A stretch of 64,000 bases of DNA. It comes from Dendrolimus kikuchii (lineage: Eukaryota > Arthropoda > Insecta > Lepidoptera > Lasiocampidae). Under the pieces are notes generated by a model. It made no database searches, was not told the DNA's origin, and was given only the letters and a program-made list of their open reading frames with translations. Shown here piece by piece: positions 45,508 to 55,018 of the stretch. A program made the position numbers and the translations under genes. Position 1 is the stretch's first letter, and every line of letters starts with the position of its first letter. The stretch covers positions 7,335,763 to 7,399,762 of the forward strand of contig CM034397.1 of the NCBI GenBank assembly GCA_019925095.2, read 5' to 3'.

Positions 45508-45800
45508 CGTCGTGGTAGCGTAAAGGCTGGCGCGCGCGTCCCAAACTCAAAGGGCGCAGGTTCGGTTCAGTTTTCTGTTCTAGTGTGCATATTGCTACAA
45601 TTAGCACGTGCTAACAACGGGGAAGGAAAACATCACGATGCAACCTGCACATCGCGATAACAATGTATCAAACCTGTCAAGCCACCTTGGACAAGCGTGG
45701 TGGCTATACTGTCCGTACCCCTATAATGGGAGGGGATGGAATGGAATGGGAGGTCCGAGCCCAGCAGGAGGACATTAATAGGCTGTTATTATTATTTGTT
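45508..45800 (+). mobile_element. tRNA-related SINE (family B)
   Basis: The second family-B copy: GTCGTGGTAGCGTAAAGGC head, CGCAGGTTCGGTTC B-box-like word, GTGCTAACAACGG, GATGCAACCTGCACATCGCG and GTCCGAGCCCAGCAGGAGG, with a TTATTATTATT tail. It lacks ~20 bp after the B box relative to 24.8 kb. Confidence 0.75.
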
Positions 45801-45982
45801 TATTTTATACTATAAAAATGCATTTTCTGTAATTTAAAATATCCCCGTCATCGAATATATATATCCTACTAAAATTAATTACATCTGATAAATTGCTAGT
45901 AAATAATACGAAGCAAAAAAATATCTTATATATTTGAAAAGTCTAAAAAACCTTATAATGTGATAACTGCACTAGATAATAT

Positions 45983-46422
45983 TGTTACACGCCGACAAAA
46001 TGAATGCACGCCTGGTTTATTACCTTTCCCGCATTTGGACTTCATTGTTTACTTTGTGTTTAAAATTTTTAATCAGAAAAAAACATCCTATTGTTATTTT
46101 ACTCGTTTATGGCCGCAGGTGCGCAGATTACGTTTTCTTGGAAAAATTCAGTCCACGCGGTTGAGGGTTGTATTGTATAGTTAGTATAAAACAATGCCCG
46201 AACGGAGGGGTGACGCAGTCGAGCGACGATTACGATACGAGCAAGACGTGTGTACATCCGATAAGCTATATAGTGACAGACTTTGCGCGTGTTATTGAAT
46301 CGTGTAATTTGTACTGGTTGTGTCCAGTTACATTTGTACCTGTGTTATACGTGTTTGTACAGTTCTAAAAAATTCTATAGTAATTCCAACGGCATTTTAA
46401 TTCGAGTCCCGTACTCGTAACA
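45983..46422 (+). mobile_element. Solo LTR, Gypsy/errantivirus-like (440 bp)
   Basis: Bounds are TGTTACACGCC and ACTCGTAACA, flanked by ATAT at 45979-45982 and 46423-46426. The putative promoter TATAAAACAATGCCCG lies near 46184. The 3' end AATTCGAGTCCCGTACTCGTAACA folds back on itself (CGAGTccCGTACTCG). It is diverged from, but colinear with, the minus-strand copy at 27.45 kb. There is no internal coding region. Confidence 0.75.
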
Positions 46423-46959
46423 ATATTATTCAACTTCCTTGTTTGGGCTCCTCTATGGGTATTAAAAAAATATTCTCACAAATTTGAAACTACATTTTTG
46501 CAAGTCTGCCAAATTTATGGATCCTTTTTTCCCTTGAAATACCGGAATCCTGAAAACAGAATTCACAGAAACACAAAAACTGAAATTTTTGATTAAATTA
46601 TATTATATCCTAATTTAAAATATCAGCTTTAGTTGGGCTATTATAATAACAACGCTGAACTAAATTCAAATCATTCCAATTTCGATCTCGTCGCTATGTT
46701 ATTTGTGTTGGTAATACGTATAAAATAGAATTGTCACTGCACAGAATGGGAATCGAAACAGTGTTCAATTAATGCAAATTTAATACATGAACGTTTGCAT
46801 ATTGGAAACATCAAATTGCAAATGAAGTTCTTATTTAAAGTATTGCATATTGTCCCCATGTAATCGAATTTACTCTAAAATAATCGTTTTATTTACTCAA
46901 ATGTGACATTCTGTTACATAAGTATTACGAATTTGTATTGCCTCACTATGACTTTTTAT

Positions 46960-47325
46960 AGCCTGAAGCAGACAAACAGGCAGATGGCTCTCATGATGGT
47001 AAGCGATCACCGTCGCCTGTGGACGTTTGCAACACCAGGGGTGTCACTAATGCGATGCTGTTTTATAAGAAATTTTATAACGCTCATCTTAATGTACCCG
47101 ATAACATGCGTAGAGGGAAAACTGCGACGGGAAGTTCCCTCCAGAACATTGTTGTACGCGGAATCAATGTTCTAGAGAACTGATGCGTACTTAAGTGTGG
47201 GAACTCAAGCAATTGTGTGGTGAACACCAAGTCGATGGCGAGCGATGCGGTTGTAAAAATGAGGCGTTGGCACCAAATCAAAAATTCCTCGGATCACTCC
47301 TCGTTGTACATAACGTTCGATGTGT
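46960..47325 (-). mobile_element. CR1/Jockey-like LINE 3' end
   Basis: Minus-strand remnants of a LINE C-terminus (ARHRLGVHH; FSRTLIPRTTMFWRELPVAV) lead into a 3' UTR with GGTGTTGCAAACGTCCACAG and GGCGACGGTGATCGCTTACC. That UTR is the part shared with family A. Frameshifts are present. A relative is at 8.9-9.07 kb. Confidence 0.75.
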
Positions 47326-47828
47326 AACTCTTACACATTTCATAACTTGTAGATAAGCAATGTAGTGTATAAGTTAAGAAATGCCGATACATGATTGAAA
47401 CCATCTTTATCTTTGCGTGGCTAATGGCTCGGAATTATTATTATTAAAAGTTTTGTTTCTAAACATTTTTCTTATCACCAACCTTAAAGGATGAATAGTT
47501 TTTTATTAATTTTGAAACTGCTTGGTTGTATTAATTTCCCTCGGTCTGGAATAGATGGTTTTGATACTCATAGCGACTGCTAGATATACACTCACCACAT
47601 TATTTTTTCCATTATCCTATGGCCTTACAATGGCCATTTTCGCAGAACCGTAATATAAAGTGAATAGTGAGATAAAATATTTTAAATCATATCCTATTGC
47701 AGTTACATATTAAATATTTCCCAACCCTTTCAAGATCCATTAAAATTAATTGCTAAACTTGAAAAGAAGTCTAATAACAAAAATATGAAATGTGTTAACT
47801 GATTAAAACAAAATATAGAGTTTAGATG

Positions 47829-48010
47829 ACAGCCTCTGTGATTCAGTGGGCTAAGCCTTTACCCGATTGTGCTCATAGTAACGCAGAGGCTATGGGTTCG
47901 ATTCCCGGCATGATAATATCGTACACGCACTTTCCTTAACTACTATCATCTGGGATCGACCACAGAATCGTCTATCGTATAAATCGGATACTAGCGCGAC
48001 TGCTTAGCTT
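47829..48010 (+). mobile_element. tRNA-derived SINE (family D)
   Basis: A clear tRNA-like head: GCCTCTGTGATTCAGTGGGC (A box region) and GGCTATGGGTTCGATTCCCG (B box). The body (ATCTGGGATCGACCACAGAATCG) differs from family C although the heads are similar. It is not a functional tRNA: no anticodon arm can be folded convincingly. Confidence 0.7.
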
Positions 48011-48442
48011 GGGGTTAAAATTATTTTTAGCTTCTCCGGTATTTTAAAAGTATGATGACAATAAGGTATTCGATGTCCATTCTTTTTTATGAACATATTG
48101 TTTTAGAATTTATTTTGAAATATGTCAACTACCCTATTTCTGTGCTACGTAATACAAAGATCTGAAATGTGACATAAACATAACATATGCCATAATAGAA
48201 AAGTAAAGAAAGAAATTACCTTATATTTGCCACTTAATACTGTCCTCATAAATTAGGTAAGCATAATTCGGAAACAGTCAGGAAAAATATACTACAATAT
48301 TTGCAGTTATGTTTAGTTGCAAGTTTTTGATAAATACATGGAAAGGATAATAATACTAAGAATACAATCTATGAAACTACTGGTAGCTCTACCTTTGACT
48401 TTTACAGGAAGAATTAGTCGGTGCTTCTATAGGACCTAGGAA

Positions 48443-48480
48443 GGTTATTAATATTGGTCTAATTTCCAATATTAATAACC
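48443..48480. repeat. Perfect 15-bp inverted repeat, 8-nt loop
   Basis: GGTTATTAATATTGG (48443-48457) is exactly inverted at 48466-48480. No poly-U or gene context suggests a terminator. Confidence 0.75.
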
Positions 48481-48935
48481 TATGTAAATCCTCTTAAATT
48501 CCTTGTTTTCTGCTGTTTGGTCCTTCTCTAGAATGAAGTAGGTAAAACACCGCTCCATAAATTTTTCTGTTCTTCTTTTTGTGTGAGGCGAACTCTAACG
48601 CAACAGAATAAAGTAACGATTTTAGGCAATCCGAGTCAATGGCTGACAAAGAACACACCGAGCTCTGCGCTTAAATTTGCCTATAAGATTAATCTAAACT
48701 TATTGTGTTTAGTGCCTGTGTCTAGAACGTTATCATACTTAAGAACTTGGAAAGAAATTGTTAGCTTTTAAGTGAAATTTAGTGCCTTGCGCTGTTCCTG
48801 TGTGCAGTTTGAACCGAACCAAGAGAGGGCGGATCTCAAGGTTCTTCAACTTTTCTAATGTAAGGTTCTAGGCTATTATATATGTCTAATAGAGTCCATG
48901 ATTATTGAACCAGTATTTTACTTATTATTTTATAG

Positions 48936-49045
48936 TTAAATCTGATGATGAAGAAGATGTATGTCAGAATAGACAAGTGTGGAAGGAAAAGATATTGCGC
49001 CGACCCCAATTAATTGGGATAAGGTGAAAGAAAAGTAAGAGTAAC
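48936..49045 (+). mobile_element. RTE-like LINE 3' fragment
   Basis: The plus frame DEEDVCQNRQVWKEKILRRP then stop-like sequence and GGGATAAGGTGAAAGAAAAG matches the end of the 36.0-kb RTE copy in reverse orientation. It ends just before the TIR element at 49086. Confidence 0.6.
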
Positions 49046-49330
49046 ACCTGGTTAAATAATGAACCTTAGCTTAACCGTAGCAATAATTGAGGAGCGTCGG
49101 AACAAAAACCGATAAATCGCCAAGTTCATGGTTTTCTAATTTAGAGTTAAACAAAATCTATCAATTGATTGGTGTTAGCATCACTGTTTGGAAACCTAAA
49201 TACTGCATTCGTGACTGTGGTACCTGTTGAGTTATAAAAAAAAGAAAATTAATATATCGGTTATTGACCAAACCAACTAGATATATGGGTTTTTGATAAA
49301 ACCAGATTAGGTGGTTTCCAATCAAACAAC

Positions 49331-49441
49331 TTTATTTTAAATCACATCATACTTTAATATTAATAAAAGCTTAATGGCTATTTAGGTTAAAAAAAAAACT
49401 TAAACTATTATGGCTATTTCTGGTTCCAGACAATCGCAACT
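49331..49441 (-). pseudogene. Distal part of the split exon: stop and poly(A) signal
   Basis: Across the LTR element the frame at 54315 resumes here for 12 codons (CDCLEPEIAIIV) and reaches TAA at 49400-49402. AATAAA follows on the minus strand at 49336-49331. The join at the duplicated caact keeps the reading frame, supporting that the LTR element landed inside this terminal exon. Confidence 0.5.
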
Positions 49442-49913
49442 TGGTACCGCCATGTAAACCTCCTTTCGACCTATTCATACTTTTCTTCGACATATTTAAA
49501 TTCTTCCTTGAAATCTGACGGCGCGTTCCCTTTCGCACGTCACTTCAATCATTCATCTCATGTCATCATAAAATAAAATAAATTAAATCGCACCGCAAAT
49601 ACAAATATATTGTAAATAACATAATATAACATAAAATATATCGCGCCCGCAACCCTAATTAAATATAAATATATGTATTATATAAATAACCCGCTCCGCA
49701 TCAAATTGTAAAATATAATAAAAATATATAATATAAATTACAACAAATAAAGTGAAGTGAAGTGGACTGAGGGCAGAGGAGCAGCCGCATTTCATTCCCA
49801 TTAACCAGGTAAGTGCGTGCTTATCTTCCGATTCCCATCAAAATTGTCCCACACTTCTTTTCCCGCAAATTTGACACAGTTCGCTTCCCGCTAAACCCAG
49901 CGCCGCCGCACCA
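49442..49913 (+). repeat. 5' LTR
   Basis: TGGTACCGCC...GCCGCCGCACCA. The AT-rich U3-like middle carries several ATAAAATA-type words that could serve as TATA. AATAAA at 49746-49751 is the likely poly(A) signal. It contains the splice donor at 49808/49809. Confidence 0.92.
49746..49751 (+). promoter_or_regulatory. Poly(A) signal AATAAA in LTR
   Basis: AATAAA followed by GTGAAGTGAAGTGG; the same signal in the 3' LTR would end the transcript. Position is plausible for the R region. Confidence 0.6.
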
Positions 49914-50098
49914 AATGTTCCTTCGAGCCGGATACTCGTTACGCGTAATTTTGGCGTAATCGAGCCGGATTTCCTATATTTATAGCCCTACCATAGGCAT
50001 ATCATATACCGCATTCTCGCATTCGTGTGTTTCCTAGCTTTATAGCTAGGAAAATTACCGCCCCGCTTCCTCTTTTTTCACCGCCCTTGGTCTTATAG
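49806..50098 (+). promoter_or_regulatory. Predicted intron from LTR to ORF leader
   Basis: CAG|GTAAGT at 49806-49814 is a consensus donor, and it is kept as CAG|GTATGT in the relict LTR at 30.5 kb. The best acceptor before the ORF is a pyrimidine-rich tract ending TCTTATAG at 50098. Splicing would remove 49809-50098, including the primer-binding site, and give a message for the ORF separate from genomic RNA. Confidence 0.5.
49916..49932 (+). promoter_or_regulatory. Primer-binding site, tRNA-Tyr-like
   Basis: TGTTCCTTCGAGCCGGA starts 2 nt after the 5' LTR. It is complementary, with one mismatch (TGT for TGG), to the 3' end expected of an insect tRNA-Tyr whose acceptor stem ends TCGAAGGA-CCA. 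The tRNA sequence is recalled, not checked. Confidence 0.6.
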
Positions 50099-50334
50099 GT
50101 GTTTGTCTAAGCTATATTAATTACTCGCACCCGCACGTTTAGGCAACCCTTAGCCGAGTGTTATTTCTATTAGTAGAAATAAATATAATTAAGTTCGCCA
50201 TTCATTAAATCATATTTTTCATATCGCATCAATTCGCCATTTTCGTTTATCGATTTTCCGCTGACGTGTTTGTCATTTAACCGCATTTGTTTTTTCTGCT
50301 TTCTAATTTAAATTGAATTAAATTTGTCATCAAT

Positions 50335-52245
50335 ATGTCATCCACATTGAACATTGGTGACAACATTGAATTAATTACTTTGAAAGCGCGACAAGATAGT
50401 TTGTTCGAAGTCCTTCAATTAATATATAAAAAATCGCTGCAGGCCTTCGACAGTACAGAATGTCTGCATTGCTTTCTTACATATGCCGCAATCTTAGACA
50501 ATATTCGCACGCAATTTAAAGATGCCGTCAATGCATATAATGAGGAACTCTTAATGACTGTGCCAGGTGCCGTACCTGATTTTGACGCAATGAATCCTTT
50601 TGAGGAATTATATTGCAAAACAAAAGCAGCACTTAGGAGGCTGCAATCAAAGAACACCGTACTAGATTGCAATCATATTCAAAATAACTATAAAATCGCT
50701 TTGCAATCACTCGCTGTTGTATCAAGCACTCCAATATTGCAGTCTTCTACGCAGTCTGATGCCCTTTGTTCACCGCAGTCATTCGTAATTAATGATGATT
50801 TACCTCAAAAATCTATACCGCTCTCACCTAATGATTTACACATTGATTCGTACCGCAATGACGAGGTATTGCCACTAATGGCTTCTTGTAGTGTCGATGT
50901 TGAAAAGCGTCGTCCCACCGCGTATTATTCACCCGCTTCGACTTTAGCTGTACCAAGCAAGTCGTTACAGTCGCTTACGCAGTCTGATGCTTCACGTTTA
51001 CCGCAGTTTTCTACATCAAAACCTGATCTTTCTCATAAGAAAGTTCCTCTCCCGCTTATTAATGCATGCTGCAATAACAATATGTCGACATCAATGTCTT
51101 CTTATAGTCACGATGTTGAAAATTATATACAAACCGCGTCTTATTCAGACACTTCGACTTTAGCTGTACTAAGCAAGTCATTGTCGTCTTCCGCTCTTTC
51201 CGCATCTGATGGTGATCGCTCATCACAGTTGTTGATCACTAATAATATTCCATCGTCTAGGAACGTTACTAAACCGCATAATAAATCGTATGTTGACTCG
51301 ATTAGGGTTTGTACAAACAGTGATATATCATCTTCAATAACTGTCAATAGTGATGACGATGATGGTATTAAAGTCAGTCGCATCAATCAACATACTTACT
51401 CTCGCGCTTCACTGACTCCATCTATAGCGCGTGTGGCTATTAACGAATGTTTATTAAAATCTGTTTCATCAGGTCGTTTGATTAAACGTCACTGTGGTTT
51501 TAAATCAAACGACTATAAACTTCCGCAAAATACTTTGTTGATCAAAGGTAAATATAATATGTCGTTTGAAGATATAGCAGATATAAGACTTTCACGTTTT
51601 AATAATTCGAATCCGCTTGCATATACCATGTTTAATCTGCCCGCTTTATTGAAATATTCTTTACTCCCGCGTTTTCTTAGTCCTAATATGGTATATAATA
51701 ATTTTAATATACTACATCCCGCTGTCCGCACCGTATTAGGCTACGATATAAGTTCTCCCGCTACCTTTAAGATCCCGCATGGGTCGTTTATAAACTATAA
51801 TATTTTCGCTCAAGTTTGCTTGACCCTTCTTCTTAGGACATTATGGAATCTTAAGAAGAATACCGCTTCGCTGTCTAATATTGAATATTATAATTTTCAT
51901 GAAGATTATCGTCGCAAAGTTTCCGCTTTAATATATTTTCCGCGCCATACTAATTTAGTTCAAAATAAAACCTCTTTGAAAATTCGTATACTTTTAGGTT
52001 CGAGCTATGAAAATAATACCCCGCACGCAAAACGTAATTTGCGTATATCGAACGATGTCATAATGAAAGGGTATTCTATTGACATTGGTTTACGTGTGAT
52101 TCCCGGTCATCATAGAATTTTCAAATACAATTCTTGTTTTAAACCGACCCGCGTAAATTTAAATTTTTCTTTGCGTCAAATACTTTTGTCGCATCGCGCC
52201 TCATCCGATGTGTTTACTCAGATCGAGGGATTAATGTTTTATTAA
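50335..52245 (+). CDS. Single 636-residue ORF of the LTR element, gag-like or novel
   Basis: This is the only long frame in the element. Residues ~1-125 are predicted helical with an FDAMNPFEELY motif and could be a gag-type head. Residues ~130-330 are Ser/Thr/Asn-rich and contain an imperfect tandem duplication: STLAV(P/L)SKSL recurs 72 codons apart, preceded each time by a DVE...(A/T)(Y/S)YS block. Residues ~385-636 form a distinct basic, aromatic-rich C-terminal domain (GKYNMSFEDIADIRLSRFN near the start, RVIPGHHRIFKYNSCFKPTR near the end). No zinc knuckle, DTG/DSG protease site, YXDD or DD-E pattern is visible. The start ATG follows a long leader. I do not recognise the family; a structural protein that co-assembles with a partner element is the likeliest role. 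Confidence 0.75.
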   Translation: MSSTLNIGDNIELITLKARQDSLFEVLQLIYKKSLQAFDSTECLHCFLTYAAILDNIRTQFKDAVNAYNEELLMTVPGAVPDFDAMNPFEELYCKTKAALRRLQSKNTVLDCNHIQNNYKIALQSLAVVSSTPILQSSTQSDALCSPQSFVINDDLPQKSIPLSPNDLHIDSYRNDEVLPLMASCSVDVEKRRPTAYYSPASTLAVPSKSLQSLTQSDASRLPQFSTSKPDLSHKKVPLPLINACCNNNMSTSMSSYSHDVENYIQTASYSDTSTLAVLSKSLSSSALSASDGDRSSQLLITNNIPSSRNVTKPHNKSYVDSIRVCTNSDISSSITVNSDDDDGIKVSRINQHTYSRASLTPSIARVAINECLLKSVSSGRLIKRHCGFKSNDYKLPQNTLLIKGKYNMSFEDIADIRLSRFNNSNPLAYTMFNLPALLKYSLLPRFLSPNMVYNNFNILHPAVRTVLGYDISSPATFKIPHGSFINYNIFAQVCLTLLLRTLWNLKKNTASLSNIEYYNFHEDYRRKVSALIYFPRHTNLVQNKTSLKIRILLGSSYENNTPHAKRNLRISNDVIMKGYSIDIGLRVIPGHHRIFKYNSCFKPTRVNLNFSLRQILLSHRASSDVFTQIEGLMFY

Positions 52246-53842
52246 TTTAATATTTTAATTTTAAATAATTTCCACCGCATCGCTTTCTTAGTTGTTGTTT
52301 TAGGATATGGGGGTTAGCACATACTACGAAACATGACATATCGCAAATTGGAATATTCAGAATGAATGAAGTTTGCGCGTTCATTTATTTCGTTGTATTA
52401 TGTGCCGACCTTAGATTAATAGTTTCTTTTTAAGTTATTAATAAAGTTTTATTTTTTCGGTTTAAATATCCCCCTTTATTTTAATATTAATAATTAATAA
52501 GTATTTATTTATTTTTTGAAACTTAGCATAGGTTACATTGGTTCAACGCTCGTCTTTATTTTGTTATATTTTGAGCACCTTCGATTATTCGATTGTGTTT
52601 CACTCGCGTTAATAATTTTAATATACATTTAACTTATATTCTTTTCTGCTACTTTAATTAATTATTGATTATGCTTGCTTTGGTCTCCTATCCGCTCTTG
52701 TAAATATATATTTGGACTAAGCGTGCTTAAATCTTTCTCTCGCTCTTCTAAGTTTATTATGGTCTTGATTTGTTTTGTTCCCGTACCGCACTTGTAAATT
52801 TATTTTGGACCAAACAAACATAAGTCCTGCGTCCGCACCATTTAATTCGGACCTAGCTGTCTTGGTCCCGCATCCGCTCTAATAAATTTATTTTGGACCA
52901 TGCGTGCTTAGGTCCCAATCCCGCTCCCGCTTCTTTATAAGCTTATTTTGGACCTTGCTTATTTAGGTCCTGCACCCGCTCATGTATACTTATTTTGGAC
53001 CTTGTAAGTTTAGGTCTCGCTTCAGCTTCTTTAATTAATTTCGGACTATACTAGTATAGGTCCCACTCCCGCTCCTTTTATATTAATTTGGACCTTCCTA
53101 GTGTAAGTCTCACGCCCGCTTTAGTAATTATTTATTTGGGCATTATTTGCTCACGCAACCGCGCTCGCTCCTTTATTATTAGGGTACGCTCTCATAGAGT
53201 TATGCTCACTTATTCATTGTAATTATATTGGACTTCAGTTATTAGTCCTTTGCTTAAAGATTTTAATTATTGAATACGCTCTATTAATTTTAGTCACTCG
53301 CTCGCGTTTTCGTTTGTTTGCTTAAGACGTTCTGTCATATTATTTCTTCGCTCGCTAATTTGTTATATTGAATCTCGCTAGTTTAAGATACGTTATAGAA
53401 GTTAACATTTAATTGATTATTCTGTAATCCGCGTACTCTTTTAATTTAATGTACATAATATTAATTCCCCACTCACGCTTTATTGATTTATAATCGCTCA
53501 ATTTATTTTATTTCGCCGCTCGTTTACGTCGTACTTTGTATATCTTTAAATATTACCGCTCATTATGTAAATATCTTTGAACATTCAGACGTGTATCGTG
53601 CTGGAAGTTCATTGTATACAAATATCCGCTCTCTCATTATACATTACTTTTTCGCTCATTTCATACATATACAGTTTAACTCCGCTCACTTTACTAATGG
53701 TTGCCACTCGCTAATTAAACATTAATTTTGATTTCGCTCGCCGCATTAAACTTTGGACCTCCGCCCGCTTGATTAAATTTTTGGTCCTTCGTATATTTAA
53801 TTTACTTTTTTTTTAAAGGCAACCCTTTAAGGCCGGGGGAAA
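52246..53842 (+). other. 3' non-coding region of the LTR element with GGTCC/GGACC array
   Basis: About 1.6 kb has no ORF over 80 codons. Between ~52680 and 53160 a degenerate unit recurs every ~46-87 bp: (T)AGGTCC, then CCCGCTC, then TTATTTTGGACC (TTGGAC at 52806, 52893, 52948, 52996 and 53088). GGTCC and GGACC are complementary, so adjacent units can pair. CGCTC words are dense to the end. It may be a packaging or export structure; this is inference. Confidence 0.65.
53829..53842 (+). promoter_or_regulatory. Polypurine tract
   Basis: AAGGCCGGGGGAAA ends exactly at the start of the 3' LTR. The uninterrupted purine run GGGGGAAA (53835-53842) is the expected plus-strand primer. Confidence 0.75.
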
Positions 53843-54314
53843 TGGTACCGCCATGTAAACCTCCTTTCGACCTATTCATACTTTTCTTCGACATATTTAA
53901 ATTCTTCCTTGAAATCTGACGGCGCGTTCCCTTTCGCACGTCACTTCAATCATTCATCTCATGTCATCATAAAATAAAATAAATTAAATCGCACCGCAAA
54001 TACAAATATATTGTAAATAACATAATATAACATAAAATATATCGCGCCCGCAACCCTAATTAAATATAAATATATGTATTATATAAATAACCCGCTCCGC
54101 ATCAAATTGTAAAATATAATAAAAATATATAATATAAATTACAACAAATAAAGTGAAGTGAAGTGGACTGAGGGCAGAGGAGCAGCCGCATTTCATTCCC
54201 ATTAACCAGGTAAGTGCGTGCTTATCTTCCGATTCCCATCAAAATTGTCCCACACTTCTTTTCCCGCAAATTTGACACAGTTCGCTTCCCGCTAAACCCA
54301 GCGCCGCCGCACCA
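53843..54314 (+). repeat. 3' LTR
   Basis: Same 472 bp as the 5' LTR with no difference noticed; followed by caact, the copied target. Confidence 0.92.
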
Positions 54315-54595
54315 CAACTAGAATGAATACGTTTTAAGTCCCTCATTCCTTCGAGTTTTTTATAAAATGTATCCAAAGATCTGACATCCTTCAAGTTCCA
54401 AACTTGTTCCAGCAATAAAACAACCCCATGTCTCTTATAAATTGTTTGATATTGTTCCTTTTGTGTAATTACCGGCACGGTTTTAAGCTCCTTTTCTACT
54501 CTGCCGAAAACAAGATCGGCGGGTAGAAAACTATGATCACGTACGGGAAATATCAAATAAATGTCTTTAATATTTTCTGGGGATTCATTGACGAG
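54315..54595 (-). pseudogene. Terminal exon of an unclassified protein, split by the LTR element
   Basis: The minus strand has a good acceptor (TTATGTTTTAG) at 54597-54596 followed by an open exon: LVNESPENIKDIYLIFP, VRDHSFLPADLVFGRVEKEL, TVPVITQKEQYQTIY and EQVWNLKDVRSLDTFYKKLE. From memory, a HSFxPADxxFGxxEK block followed by a 'W.L.D...L....KKIEG' block occurs near the C-terminus of many uncharacterised insect proteins (DUF7869-like), some of them repetitive. The exon continues beyond the insertion at 49436. Upstream exons were not found before the TIR at 55.2 kb, so the gene is incomplete. It lies inside inverted repeats, which suggests a transposon-borne gene. Confidence 0.5.
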
Positions 54596-54745
54596 CTAAA
54601 ACATAAGACAGTGAACTATATGCGAATTTTTGTTTTGTCACGAGAATTTCTATATATCGTTCTTTGACAGAATCAAAAGATTCAACAATGAAAAATGTTA
54701 GGGATTTATCGGTATCTGTTCCGATCGCCATCGTTGTTTAGTACG

Positions 54746-55018
54746 TACATACATACATACAGACAACTTCACGCCAGTTCCCTTGCGGGGTAGGCACGAA
54801 TAACAGAGCGCCATTTAGACTTATTCTTACACATCTCACTTACTTCTTTGACATTCATAACTCTTATCATGCACGCTCGTCTGTTCTTAAGGCTCCTGAG
54901 ATCACCTTCTGCTAGTACACGATCAATTTGATCATGGAAGGTGTGTCTTGGCCTTCCACGACTTCTGTATCCATCCACTTTTGCATTGTATATCTGTTTA
55001 GTCATTCTTTCATCATCA
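54746..55018 (-). mobile_element. LINE 3' fragment with (TATG)n tail (family R2T)
   Basis: Minus-strand ORF remnant: TKQIYNAKVDGYRSRGRPRH, QIDRVLAEGDLRSLKNRR, CKNKSKWRSVIRAYPARELA and stop, then (TATG)n. It is flanked by the 11-bp duplication TGTTTAGTACG at 54735-54745 and 55019-55029, proving a separate insertion into the TIR element. The frame is intact over the ~270 bp retained. Confidence 0.85.

Larger units (their letters stand above)
49442..54314 (+). mobile_element. Young pol-less LTR retrotransposon (4,873 bp)
   Basis: Two 472-bp LTRs (49442-49913, 53843-54314) appear identical by eye, begin TG, end CA and are flanked by the 5-bp duplication caact (49437-49441, 54315-54319). A primer-binding site, purine tract, splice donor and one 636-residue ORF are present. 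The internal 3.9 kb has no other long frame and no protease, RT, RNase H or integrase motif, so reverse transcription and integration must come from another element. A relict LTR of the family lies at 30.5-31.0 kb. LTR identity implies recent insertion. The superfamily is uncertain; the 5-bp TSD fits BEL/Pao or Ty3-type partners. Confidence 0.9.

Noticed and set aside
47829..47910. Possible functional tRNA gene
   Set aside because: A and B boxes are visible, but no proper anticodon arm or acceptor pairing; better explained as a SINE head.
54239..54314. C-terminal extension of the split exon into the LTR (…AAALGLAGSEL…)
   Set aside because: These codons are read-through into the 3' LTR; the original exon end lies at 49.4 kb.
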